DNA from: Xylanibacter ruminicola
Lineage (GTDB): Bacteria; Bacteroidota; Bacteroidia; Bacteroidales; Bacteroidaceae
DNA: 61,144 nucleotides
Direction: 5' to 3'
Assembly (NCBI GenBank): GCA_015060625.1
Contig: SUYC01000020.1
Coordinates: 1 to 61,144, forward strand
Part shown: positions 8,918 through 17,228 of the stretch, piece by piece
How positions within the stretch are numbered: position 1 is the stretch's first letter
Layout: each line of letters begins with the position of its first letter
Made by a program: the position numbers and the translations under genes
Notes under the pieces: generated by a model
Told to the model about the DNA's origin: nothing
What the model saw: the letters and a program-made list of their open reading frames with translations, nothing else
The model's database searches: none

Positions 8918-10021
8918 ATGAAACAGAATCATATCATCACATCTCTTGTAGCAGTACTCATCACACTGTCGTTCCAGGCCTGTAGGGATGAATTTGACAT
9001 GTCACAGATAGATAAGTCCAGGAAACTGAGCGTCAGCTGCTACCCCTCGACAGCCGACACCACCTGGATATGGGTCTCACGCACGATCCCCGTGGACAAG
9101 CAATCCACGGTGCATCAGGATTTTAGTATTGGCAATGCCTCTATTATATATCAGGTGAACGAACAGCCACGCGAGGTTTGCGAGAAGGAACCGGGACTAT
9201 ACTATACATGCAGCCCCCAGAAGGTGGGCGACAAGGTAACAATCGAGGTATCAGCCAACGGTTTTGAGAGGGTGACATCCGAAGCCACCGTTCCCAACGC
9301 TATCCCTATCAGGTTAGAAGGTCTGAAGAAGATCACCACCTATAATCACGACTTAGACAGATTCGCTACCTACGACCAGTTGACTGCCACCTTTAGCGAC
9401 CCGGAAGCCACCACCGACTTCTATGCGGTGAGGGTGCGCGCCATCAATTACAAAGGCTTGGTATATGGGGTGGCCGATCCCGTTTATGATGAGAACGGCC
9501 ATATCGACCACTACCAAACACAATGGTCACTGGGGGATTCAAGAGGTACCTACGCCAACTATCTGCGCTACAAGGAGATGTATCCTAACGCCGAATGGCA
9601 TGTGGAGCTGCAGGATTCTGTCTATAGCTACCCCACCATCAGCGTAGATGACGAGCCACTACTGAACCCACTGAGCGAGTTCGAAGAAAACTTCGGCTTC
9701 AACAACAGATTCTTCAGACAGTTCTACATCTTCAGCGATGCCACCATCAACGGTCAGACATATACCCTGCACCTGAACATCCCCAAAAACTACTGGCTGG
9801 GGAAATATCAATTCATGACGCGCTTGCAAGTGCAGTTATACCACATCTCGCCCGAACTTTACCGATACGCGAAAGCACTCAACGATGCAGAAAACAACGA
9901 ATGGGCACAAGGAGGATTCTCGATTCTCAGACCCACACCTTCGAACATCGTCAATGGTGTAGGCATCATGGGAGGATACCATACAACGGAGACTACATGG
10001 ATAACCAAGACATATGAATAA
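8918..10021 (+). CDS. DUF4249 family lipoprotein
   Basis: 367 residues with a lipoprotein signal peptide ending LSFQAC (Cys22). The body is rich in beta strands (LSVSCYPSTADTTWIWVSRT, then VTIEVSANGFERVTSEATVP) and resembles the DUF4249 family, routinely encoded beside STN-type TonB receptors in Bacteroidetes. It probably sits at the outer membrane as the surface partner of the receptor, roughly as SusD does for SusC; the biochemical role is not established. Its stop overlaps the start of the next gene (ATGAATAA), implying coupled translation. Confidence 0.8.
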   Translation: MKQNHIITSLVAVLITLSFQACRDEFDMSQIDKSRKLSVSCYPSTADTTWIWVSRTIPVDKQSTVHQDFSIGNASIIYQVNEQPREVCEKEPGLYYTCSPQKVGDKVTIEVSANGFERVTSEATVPNAIPIRLEGLKKITTYNHDLDRFATYDQLTATFSDPEATTDFYAVRVRAINYKGLVYGVADPVYDENGHIDHYQTQWSLGDSRGTYANYLRYKEMYPNAEWHVELQDSVYSYPTISVDDEPLLNPLSEFEENFGFNNRFFRQFYIFSDATINGQTYTLHLNIPKNYWLGKYQFMTRLQVQLYHISPELYRYAKALNDAENNEWAQGGFSILRPTPSNIVNGVGIMGGYHTTETTWITKTYE

Positions 10022-10478
10022 ACCTATGAAAGAGATCAAAGACAAATCACTCGAATTCGTGCTGCACCACTATCAGCACGGCAAATTCGACACACAGAAA
10101 GCACTGCGTAAGGTAGCGCCAGCAAAGGTGATTCCTTTATGGCGCAAGGTGGCTGTGGCCGCCTCGTTCACGCTCCTGCTACTGGCTGGGGCTTATGCTG
10201 CCTTTACCACCGGCTTCCTTTCACCCGCCGAGGAGCCTGTCAAGGGCGAGCAGCCTGCTGCCACCACCACGGTTGCACGGGCACCACAACACTTCCACTT
10301 CGACAACACACCGCTGCCTGAGGTGCTGAAGACATTAGGTGATCATTATCAGGTGACCCTGACTGCCGACAAGACCGACAAGCACTTGACAGCCGACTTC
10401 GACTCTGACAATCTGGAACAGACCATCGAGATGATAGAACATGTTTTAGAGGTAAAAATTACCGTTTCTAAAAAATAA
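10014..10478 (+). CDS. Miniature FecR-like anti-sigma protein (TM plus DUF4974 domain)
   Basis: 154 residues. A short cytoplasmic N-terminus (1-45, MKEIKDKSLEFVLHHYQ), one transmembrane helix (about 46-68, VAVAASFTLLLLAGAYAAF) and a C-terminal domain (about 92-152, FHFDNTPLPEVLKTLGDHYQ) resembling the DUF4974 domain at the end of Bacteroidetes FecR proteins. The central FecR beta domain of the usual 300-plus-residue protein is absent. It is the last gene of the sigma-receptor unit and is likely the membrane anti-sigma factor that senses the receptor STN domain. An alternative start is ATG 10026. Confidence 0.72.
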   Translation: MNKPMKEIKDKSLEFVLHHYQHGKFDTQKALRKVAPAKVIPLWRKVAVAASFTLLLLAGAYAAFTTGFLSPAEEPVKGEQPAATTTVARAPQHFHFDNTPLPEVLKTLGDHYQVTLTADKTDKHLTADFDSDNLEQTIEMIEHVLEVKITVSKK

Positions 10479-10482
10479 TGTT

Positions 10483-10490
10483 TATCTTTG
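10483..10490 (+). promoter_or_regulatory. -7 box for the gamma-carbonic anhydrase-like gene
   Basis: TATCTTTG five bases after the stop of the anti-sigma gene and nine bases before the ATG at 10500. The predicted transcript would have a leader of only a few nucleotides. Confidence 0.7.
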
Positions 10491-10499
10491 CAACCAGAT

Positions 10500-11027
10500 A
10501 TGGCATTGATTAAGAGTTATAGAGGTCTGGCACCCAAGTGGGGCAAGGACTGTTATTTTAGCGAGAACGCTACGATAGTAGGCGATGTAACGATGGGCGA
10601 TGAATGCTCGGTGTGGTTTAATGCGGTGGTGCGCGGCGATGTGGCTCCTATCACCATCGGCAACTGTACCAATATCCAGGATGGCAGTTGTGTACACGTG
10701 ACCCACGAGACGGGGCCCACGCATATTGGCAACTATGTCACCATCGGGCATAACGTCACCGTGCATGCCTGCACCATCCACGACAATGCCTTGATTGGTA
10801 TGGGTTCTACCCTGCTCGACGGTTGCGAGATAGGCGAAGGAGCCATCGTGGCTGCTGGTGCCCTGGTACTGCAGAACACCAATATTCCTGCTGGCGAGAT
10901 TTGGGGAGGCGTGCCTGCCAAATATATCAAGCCCGTACGCCCAGGCCAAACCGATAATGCCAAACACTATGTGGCCTACTCCAAATTCTATCTGGAGGAG
11001 GGTGAAACAGAACCTACAAAATTTTAA
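10500..11027 (+). CDS. Gamma-carbonic anhydrase-like hexapeptide-repeat protein
   Basis: 175 residues of left-handed beta-helix hexapeptide repeats (ATIVGDVTMGDECSVWFNAV, IGNYVTIGHNVTVHACTI, IGMGSTLLDGCEIGEGAIVAAG). Candidate zinc ligands are the spaced His residues in VHVTHE and IGHNVTVH. It belongs to the YrdA/CaiE/gamma-CA group; activity as a carbonic anhydrase is uncertain for this branch. The ATG at 10500 is preferred over a TTG at 10488, which lies inside the -7 box. Confidence 0.85.
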   Translation: MALIKSYRGLAPKWGKDCYFSENATIVGDVTMGDECSVWFNAVVRGDVAPITIGNCTNIQDGSCVHVTHETGPTHIGNYVTIGHNVTVHACTIHDNALIGMGSTLLDGCEIGEGAIVAAGALVLQNTNIPAGEIWGGVPAKYIKPVRPGQTDNAKHYVAYSKFYLEEGETEPTKF

Positions 11028-11031
11028 GTAT

Positions 11032-12138
11032 CTACCTCAACGTAGCCACCACATATTCACTCTGGGTACCAATGCGGAACTTGCCACCCCAGATGCCTAT
11101 GCCCGATGAGACATAGTATTGGGTGTTGCCACGCTGATGGCTACCCCACGAGCATTCGTAGATACGATCGGTAATCCAAGAGATGGGCCATACCTGTCCA
11201 CGATGAGTGTGGCCACTTAACTGAAAGTCAACACCTGCCGCCTCGGCACGGTCCAGATTGTAAGGCTGGTGATCGAGCACGATGGTGTAGTGTTGGGTGT
11301 TGGGGGATAGGTGACGGGTGTTGGTTATTAGTTCTTTGATAGGTTTGCGACGCATGTTGGTACGATCGTCGCGACCAATAATCACAATACTGCTATCGAT
11401 AACGGCTGCCTCATCTACCAACAAGTGGATACCGGCATCCTTATAAAACTGCTGTGCCTCGGGCACACCAGCATAAAACTCATGATTGCCCAAGCAGGCA
11501 TAGACAGGTGCCTGCAAGCGACGGAACTCCTCGGCCATCTGCTCCTCGATAACCGGACGCATGCTGCCATCGATGATATCACCAGCAATCAGGATAAAGT
11601 CGGGATTCTCAGCATTCATCATATCCACCCAGCGCGCCAGCTCCTTGCGGGGATTGTGATAGCCGATATGCAAATCGCTCGCCATCACAATCTTATATTC
11701 CTTAGCGAGTGGTTTTGCCGACTTCAAGTCGAGGGCAACACGCTCCTTATGATGATAATGCAGATTGCCATATACAAACACACCCAGCATCAGCACCAAG
11801 ATGCCAATGGCAGTGTAGCCATTATGATAGAGGAATGATTTGGGTACCAGACGAACCAACCGGCCCAAGTCGAGTATCAGGAAAATCATCACCAGATAAA
11901 GCAACACCATCAATGAGGATGTACCAATCTCGTAAGCCCAGCGAGCCGTCCATAAAGGCAAGCTATCAAAGGCACGACGGAAATTCAAGAATAGCATCAC
12001 AAAACTCAGTACGCCTATAGCGATAATAAGCGACTTGAGCCAAGCCTGCACAGGCAGCATCACCCAGATGTGCCAAGCCAGATAGCCGATAGCCAAGAAT
12101 GGTAATAACAGGAATAGTATCATCCACATAGTTTTCAT
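11032..12138 (-). CDS. Membrane metallophosphoesterase (YaeI-like)
   Basis: 368 residues. The N-terminal third holds about four transmembrane helices. The C-terminal calcineurin-like domain carries the metal motifs MASDLHIGYHN, IAGDIIDG, LGNHEFYAG and LSGHTHRGQVWP. Family members hydrolyse phosphodiesters such as UDP-diacylglucosamine at the membrane; the substrate here is not known. It converges on the gamma-carbonic anhydrase-like gene with only 4 bp between stops. About 15 residues (ITNTRHLSPNTQHY) are encoded by a low-complexity repeat that looks intergenic in origin. Confidence 0.85.
   Translation of the reverse strand: MKTMWMILFLLLPFLAIGYLAWHIWVMLPVQAWLKSLIIAIGVLSFVMLFLNFRRAFDSLPLWTARWAYEIGTSSLMVLLYLVMIFLILDLGRLVRLVPKSFLYHNGYTAIGILVLMLGVFVYGNLHYHHKERVALDLKSAKPLAKEYKIVMASDLHIGYHNPRKELARWVDMMNAENPDFILIAGDIIDGSMRPVIEEQMAEEFRRLQAPVYACLGNHEFYAGVPEAQQFYKDAGIHLLVDEAAVIDSSIVIIGRDDRTNMRRKPIKELITNTRHLSPNTQHYTIVLDHQPYNLDRAEAAGVDFQLSGHTHRGQVWPISWITDRIYECSWGSHQRGNTQYYVSSGIGIWGGKFRIGTQSEYVVATLR
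11290..11330. repeat. Low-complexity GTGTTGGG-type repeat inside a coding region
   Basis: Degenerate repeats of TGTTGGGTG / GGTGACGGGTG / TTGGTTATTAG within the metallophosphoesterase gene. Similar strings are seen between genes in Bacteroidales. It stays in frame and lies between the LVDEAAVIDSSIVIIGRDDR and DHQPYN segments. Confidence 0.55.
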
Positions 12139-12152
12139 GCTTTACAAAAAAA

Positions 12153-13391
12153 TTACAGAGCGACAGACGAGAGCACCTTCTGCGTGGCACCCGACTGGCC
12201 CTTTACAAAATGACCAGCCTTTTGGCCCTGCTCCTGCAGATAGACAGCATCAGAAGCCAAACGATCCATCTGAGCAGCAAACTCCTCGTAGTTATGAATC
12301 TCCAGACCACCACTGGTCTTCAATCCCTGAGCCTCCTGGAACTTCTGATTGTTTGGACCAAAGAAAACGGGCACATCCCAAACAGCAGCTTCCAACAGAT
12401 TATGGATACCAACACCGAAACCTCCACCCACATAGGCCACATGGCCATAGTGATAGATGCTCGACAACAATCCGAAGCAGTTGATGATCAGCACGTCGGC
12501 ATTTGAGAGTTGAGAACAGAGAGTTGAGAGTTGAGACTCGGCCTCGGTATAGCGAACCACCTTGCGGCCTTCGAGCAGTTTCTCTATCTGTTGCAAATGA
12601 TCCTCGCCAATTACGTGAGGGGCGATAATCAGTTTCCAGTTCTTGTGCTTATTAAAATACTTTATAAAAATCTCTTCATCGGGAGGCCATGAAGAGCCAG
12701 CCACGAATACCTGTGGGGCATCCTTTACGAAAGCCTCCACAATAGGCAACTGCTTGGCTGCCTCCTTGATCTGCAAGACACGGTCGAAACGGGTATCACC
12801 CACCACAGTTGTATTGGTGATACCAATCTTAGCCAGCAGTTCCCTGCTCATCTCATTCTGCACAAAGAAATGCGTGAAACAGTTAAGCACACGCCCATAC
12901 TGGCGACCATACCACTTGAAGAACACCTGCTCAGGACGGAAGATGCTCGACACGCTATAGACAGGTACACCACGATGCTTCAGGATATGCAGGTAGTTAT
13001 ACCAGAACTCGTATTTGATAAAGAAAGCCATCACCGGTCTGACCGTGCGCAGGAATCGGCGAGCGTTAGTAATTGTGTCGAGTGGCAGATAGGTGATGAT
13101 GTCGGCTCCCTCATAGTTCTTGCGCACCTCATAACCTGAGGGCGAGAAGAAAGTCAGCAGAATCTTGTACTCAGGATGCTCCTTACGCAACTGCTCCATC
13201 AGGGGGCGTCCCTGTTCGAACTCTCCCAACGAAGCAGCATGGAACCACACGTACTTGGCATTAGGATCTACCTTTTCGCGCAGAATCTTAAATGCCTCAC
13301 GTTCACCACGCCACATTTTACGTACCTTCTCATTGAAGCAGCTATAAATAGCCACTCCAAGAAGATACATATATATTACGAGATTATACAT
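12153..13391 (-). CDS. waaA: 3-deoxy-D-manno-octulosonic acid (Kdo) transferase
   Basis: 412 residues of GT-B type. It has the N-terminal membrane anchor ([18 protein letters not shown]), the catalytic-Glu motif HAASLGEFEQGRPL (about 51-64), IKYEFWYNYLHIL, and the C-terminal VGGGFGVGIHNLLEAAVWDVPVFFGPN nucleotide-sugar site. It adds Kdo to lipid A at the inner membrane. Its ATG overlaps the gltX stop (TGATG), so the two are translationally coupled. A short repeat-derived insertion (SQLSTLCSQLS) sits between the two Rossmann halves. Confidence 0.93.
   Translation of the reverse strand: MYNLVIYMYLLGVAIYSCFNEKVRKMWRGEREAFKILREKVDPNAKYVWFHAASLGEFEQGRPLMEQLRKEHPEYKILLTFFSPSGYEVRKNYEGADIITYLPLDTITNARRFLRTVRPVMAFFIKYEFWYNYLHILKHRGVPVYSVSSIFRPEQVFFKWYGRQYGRVLNCFTHFFVQNEMSRELLAKIGITNTTVVGDTRFDRVLQIKEAAKQLPIVEAFVKDAPQVFVAGSSWPPDEEIFIKYFNKHKNWKLIIAPHVIGEDHLQQIEKLLEGRKVVRYTEAESQLSTLCSQLSNADVLIINCFGLLSSIYHYGHVAYVGGGFGVGIHNLLEAAVWDVPVFFGPNNQKFQEAQGLKTSGGLEIHNYEEFAAQMDRLASDAVYLQEQGQKAGHFVKGQSGATQKVLSSVAL
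12503..12540. repeat. GAGAGTTGAGA-type repeat inside waaA
   Basis: Repeats of GAGAGTTGAG(A) in tandem, coding in frame for SQLSTLCSQLSNA on the minus strand. It lies in a variable surface region between ARYTEAE-like and DVLIIN segments and resembles an intergenic repeat that has become coding. Confidence 0.55.
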
Positions 13392-14908
13392 CAGCCTAAT
13401 ACTTCGATAGCACGCTTCATTCTGGCAATCGTCTCTTCCTTACCCAGGAAGGCAGAGATATCAAACATGCCAGGACCCTTACCCTCGCCAACGAGAGTGA
13501 GGCGCCATGCATTCATCACATTACCCAGTTTATACTCTTTCTGCTCAACCCAAGCGTGAACAATCTGCTCCTGATTCTCGAGTGAGAAGTCGTCGATACC
13601 CTCCAACACACCAATCAGTTCGGTCATCACCTGAGCACTATCTTCCTTCCAACGCTTCTTGGCTGTCTTCTCATCATAGGCCGTAGGAGCCACGAAGAAG
13701 AACGAGCAGAGTGGCCACAACTCGTGAACAAACGATACACGATCCTTCATCATCGCAGTCACTTTCAGAATGCGCTCTGACGTTTCATTAGGACAATGTT
13801 CCTTCACGATAGGCTCGAAGAGAGCAGCAATCTCCTCGTTGCTCTTCTTGAGGATATACTCGTGGTTGAACCAAACAGCCTTTTCGAAAGCAAACTTGGC
13901 ACCAGCCTTTGAGCACTTAGAGATATCGAACAGAGGTACCAACTCGTCGAGCGAGAAGATTTCCTGCTCAGTACCAGGGTTCCAACCCAGCAAAGCCAGG
14001 AAGTTGATGACAGCCTCGGGGAAATAGCCATCCTCACGATAGCCACGAGAGGTCTCGCCACTCTTAGGATCCTTCCACAGCAATGGGAATACAGGGAATC
14101 CCAGACGATCGCCATCACGCTTCGACAGTTTTCCCTTACCATCGGGCTTAAGCAGCAATGGCAGGTGAGCAAACTGAGGCATGGTATCCTCCCAACCAAA
14201 AGCACGATACAACATCACATGCAGAGGTGCAGAAGGCAACCACTCCTCACCACGAATAACGTGAGAGATCTCCATCAGGTGGTCGTCCACAATATTAGCC
14301 AGATGATAGGTAGGCAACTCGTCAGCACTCTTATAAAGCACCTTATCGTCGCAGATATCACTCTTTACACGCACCTCACCACGGATAAGGTCGTTGACAA
14401 GAATCTCCTGACCAGCCTCAACCTTGAAGCGAACTACATACTGCTTACCCTCGGCAATCAGTTTTTCAACCTCTTCCTTAGGCATCGTCAACGAGTTACG
14501 CATCTGACTACGGGTATGACAGTCGTACTGGAAGTTCTGAATCTCAGCACGCTTAGCCTCCAACTCCTCTGGGGTATCGAAAGCAATATATGCCTTGTCG
14601 GCATCGAGCAGCTGCTTAACGTATTTCTTATAAATATCACGACGTTCGCTCTGGCGATAAGGACCTTTGTCGCCACCAAAGCTAACACCTTCATCAAACT
14701 TGATACCGAGCCACTTAAACGACTCGATGATATACTCCTCGGCACCAGGTACGAAACGGTTACTATCGGTATCCTCGATACGGAAAACCAGATCGCCACC
14801 ATGCTGCTTGGCAAACAGGTAGTTATACAATGCTGTGCGCACACCACCAATGTGCAAAGCACCCGTTGGACTGGGTGCAAAACGTACTCTTACTCTTCTT
14901 TCTGACAT
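13391..14908 (-). CDS. gltX: Glutamyl-tRNA synthetase
   Basis: About 505 residues, the standard GluRS length. It has the class I HIGH-type motif in [13 protein letters not shown] (about 9-21) and the KMSKS-type motif KLSKRDG (about 270), plus the C-terminal anticodon-binding helical domains. It charges tRNA-Glu. The ATG giving [10 protein letters not shown] is preferred over a TTG two codons upstream. It is the first gene of a gltX-waaA unit and is divergent from the pgpH-like gene. Confidence 0.95.
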   Translation of the reverse strand: MSERRVRVRFAPSPTGALHIGGVRTALYNYLFAKQHGGDLVFRIEDTDSNRFVPGAEEYIIESFKWLGIKFDEGVSFGGDKGPYRQSERRDIYKKYVKQLLDADKAYIAFDTPEELEAKRAEIQNFQYDCHTRSQMRNSLTMPKEEVEKLIAEGKQYVVRFKVEAGQEILVNDLIRGEVRVKSDICDDKVLYKSADELPTYHLANIVDDHLMEISHVIRGEEWLPSAPLHVMLYRAFGWEDTMPQFAHLPLLLKPDGKGKLSKRDGDRLGFPVFPLLWKDPKSGETSRGYREDGYFPEAVINFLALLGWNPGTEQEIFSLDELVPLFDISKCSKAGAKFAFEKAVWFNHEYILKKSNEEIAALFEPIVKEHCPNETSERILKVTAMMKDRVSFVHELWPLCSFFFVAPTAYDEKTAKKRWKEDSAQVMTELIGVLEGIDDFSLENQEQIVHAWVEQKEYKLGNVMNAWRLTLVGEGKGPGMFDISAFLGKEETIARMKRAIEVLG

Positions 14909-14929
14909 AATCAATTAAAATTTGTGTGC

Positions 14930-14937
14930 AAAGTTAC
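14930..14937 (-). promoter_or_regulatory. -7 box for gltX
   Basis: TAACTTTG on the minus strand about 21 bp before the gltX ATG. Confidence 0.65.
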
Positions 14938-14941
14938 AAAA

Positions 14942-14970
14942 TAATTAAGAATTAATAATTAAGAATTAAG
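14942..14970. repeat. AT-rich direct repeat between divergent promoters
   Basis: Two copies of AATTAAGAATTA(A) in tandem between the gltX and pgpH -7 boxes. It may serve as an AT-rich upstream region for both promoters. Confidence 0.5.
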
Positions 14971-14979
14971 AAAAATAGC

Positions 14980-14987
14980 TATCTTTG
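14980..14987 (+). promoter_or_regulatory. -7 box for the pgpH-like gene
   Basis: TATCTTTG, 17 bp before the ATG at 15005. Confidence 0.7.
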
Positions 14988-15004
14988 CAGCAAAATCATT
15001 CATT

Positions 15005-17056
15005 ATGAGTAGTTTTAACATCAAAAACGACCTAACATGGCGTGATTTTCTCATCCGTTTGGGTCTGATAATCATCACTGTTGCCATCATCGTGTGGATG
15101 ATGCCACGCAGCAGTCAGCACAATTTCAAGATTGAAAAGGGCCGCCCTTGGATATATACCGACCTGAAAGCGCCGTTCGACTTTCCTATCTATAAGAGCG
15201 ATGAAGCGATAAGGGCTGAGCGCGACAGCATCATGAAACAATACGAGCCGTATTACATCATGAACAGCGAAATCGTGGGCAAACAGGTACGCCAATTCTC
15301 AAAAGACTACTCAAATGGTATTCCTGGCTTGCACAACGATTACATCAGCATCATTGCCAACCGCCTGCATCGTCTGTACGAACAGGGCATCATGAGCAAT
15401 TCCGACTATGCCAAAATCAGTAAGGACACCTCACGTTTTGTACGTATCGTTAGTGGCAAGAATGCCACCAGCCAACAAATCAGCCGGGTTTATTCGGTGG
15501 TTTCAGCCTACGAGCAACTGTTTCAGGACCAGACCCTGGCCAAGCATCGCGAAGTGCTCCAGAAATGTAATCTCAACGATTATATCACTCCCAACCTCAC
15601 CTACGACAAAGAACGAAGCGAAGCCAGCTTGAACGATCTGCGAAACAGCATCCCTCTGGCCAGCGGACTGGTTCAGCGAGGCGAGAAGATTATCGACCGT
15701 GGCGATATTGTAGATGGTAAGACCTACAACAAACTGTTGTCGTTCCAGAAAGAGATGGAGCGACAGAATGTGGATCAGGAGAAAATCCGCCTGAACATCA
15801 TGGGACAGCTGCTATATACAGCCATCCTGATTACCTGCTTCACGATTTTCCTCACACTGTTCAGAAAAGATTACTTTGAGAAAGTGCGTTCAACCACCAT
15901 GCTGTATGCCCTCATTGTGCTGTTTACGATTATTGCATCAGCGATGGTAGAACATAGTGTGCTGCACGTTTACATCGTTCCGTTTGCCATGGTGCCTATC
16001 TTCATCCGTGTGTTTATGGATTCGCGAACAGCCTTCATGGCTCATGCCACCATGGTGCTCACCTGCGCCTGCTTCCTGCAGTACCCGCTGGAATTCGTGG
16101 CCGTTGAACTGGTGTCAGGACTCGTGGCTATCTTCTCGCTGCGCGAACTATCCAGTCGCTCGCAGCTGTTCTGGACTGCCGTATCGGTTACGGTTGCAGG
16201 CATCCTGACCAACCTGGCACTCGACTGGATTCGCATCAACGACATATCAAAAATCAGTTATAGCGAATACAACTACCTAATTATCAACGGTGTACTACTA
16301 TTCTGCTCATACCCCTTGCTCTATGTTATCGAGAAAGCATTCGGTTTTACATCCAACATTACGCTGATTGAGCTATCGGATATGAACAAGGCCGTACTGC
16401 GCAAGATGAGCGAGGTGGCCCCAGGCACCTTCCAGCACTCTATCCAGGTGGGTAATCTGGCTGCCGAGATTGCTAACAAAATCGGCGCCAAGAGTCAACT
16501 GGTACGTACAGGTGCGCTGTATCATGATATTGGTAAGATTGTTAATCCTATCTATTTCACAGAGAATCAGTCTGGTGTGAATCCACACGAGAAGATGAGT
16601 CCGATCGACAGCGCCCAGATGATTATCAGTCATGTAACCGAAGGTACCAAACTGGCCGACAAGTACAACCTGCCCGACGTTATCAAAGAATTTATTACCA
16701 CCCACCACGGACTGGGTAAGACCAAGTATTTCTACGTACAATATAAGAACGCACACCCCAACGACGATGTGGACGACCTGCTGTTTACCTATCCTGGTCC
16801 TAATCCGTTTACCAAGGAGCAGGCCATCCTGATGATGGCCGATACCGTAGAGGCAGCCTCGCGCTCTCTGCCCGACTACACCGAAAAGTCGATTCGCGAA
16901 CTGGTCAACAAGCTGATTGACGCCCAGGTGGCCGATGGATATTTTAAGGAGTGCCCCATCACCTTCCGTGATATCGCCTATGCAAAGACGGTGCTGATAG
17001 AGAAACTAAAAACCATCTATCACACCCGACTGAGCTATCCTGAACTGAAGAAGTAA
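15005..17056 (+). CDS. 7TM-HD family phosphohydrolase (PgpH-like)
   Basis: 683 residues. One N-terminal transmembrane helix, an extracytoplasmic region (about 40-270), seven clustered membrane helices (about 275-460) and a cytoplasmic HD domain. The HD motifs are FQHSIQVGNLA, GALYHDIGKI (HD pair), ISHVTEGTKLA and THHGLGKTKYFY. Homologues such as Listeria PgpH hydrolyse cyclic di-AMP, so a role in c-di-AMP turnover is likely but not shown here. It is followed by a stem-loop at 17080. Confidence 0.88.
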   Translation: MSSFNIKNDLTWRDFLIRLGLIIITVAIIVWMMPRSSQHNFKIEKGRPWIYTDLKAPFDFPIYKSDEAIRAERDSIMKQYEPYYIMNSEIVGKQVRQFSKDYSNGIPGLHNDYISIIANRLHRLYEQGIMSNSDYAKISKDTSRFVRIVSGKNATSQQISRVYSVVSAYEQLFQDQTLAKHREVLQKCNLNDYITPNLTYDKERSEASLNDLRNSIPLASGLVQRGEKIIDRGDIVDGKTYNKLLSFQKEMERQNVDQEKIRLNIMGQLLYTAILITCFTIFLTLFRKDYFEKVRSTTMLYALIVLFTIIASAMVEHSVLHVYIVPFAMVPIFIRVFMDSRTAFMAHATMVLTCACFLQYPLEFVAVELVSGLVAIFSLRELSSRSQLFWTAVSVTVAGILTNLALDWIRINDISKISYSEYNYLIINGVLLFCSYPLLYVIEKAFGFTSNITLIELSDMNKAVLRKMSEVAPGTFQHSIQVGNLAAEIANKIGAKSQLVRTGALYHDIGKIVNPIYFTENQSGVNPHEKMSPIDSAQMIISHVTEGTKLADKYNLPDVIKEFITTHHGLGKTKYFYVQYKNAHPNDDVDDLLFTYPGPNPFTKEQAILMMADTVEAASRSLPDYTEKSIRELVNKLIDAQVADGYFKECPITFRDIAYAKTVLIEKLKTIYHTRLSYPELKK

Positions 17057-17079
17057 CCCCATTTATGCACAAAAACACC

Positions 17080-17109
17080 CAAAAGTGTGCAAAAACCTGC
17101 ACACTTTTG
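17080..17109. terminator. Stem-loop after the pgpH-like gene
   Basis: A perfect 12-bp stem (CAAAAGTGTGCA / TGCACACTTTTG) around an AAAACC loop. A second small palindrome (TGCACA TT TGTGCA) follows at once. There is no clean T-run, so termination is possible but not certain. Confidence 0.5.
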
Positions 17110-17193
17110 CACATTTGTGCAGGTTTGTGTGCAATTTTCGTTAAACAACGTTAACTTTGTGTGCGTAAACATAAGATTTTAAAACATTCACTA

Positions 17194-17201
17194 TACCTTT
17201 G
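17194..17201 (+). promoter_or_regulatory. -7 box for the FadL-like gene
   Basis: TACCTTTG, 27 bp before the ATG. A second match, TAACTTTG, lies at about 17152-17159 and could be an alternative start site. Confidence 0.65.
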
Positions 17202-17228
17202 CAGCCGATTTTGAAAAAAAATGTTTAA

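Noticed and set aside
14881..14915. TTG start for gltX
   Set aside because: The ATG two codons later gives the normal [10 protein letters not shown] beginning of GluRS.
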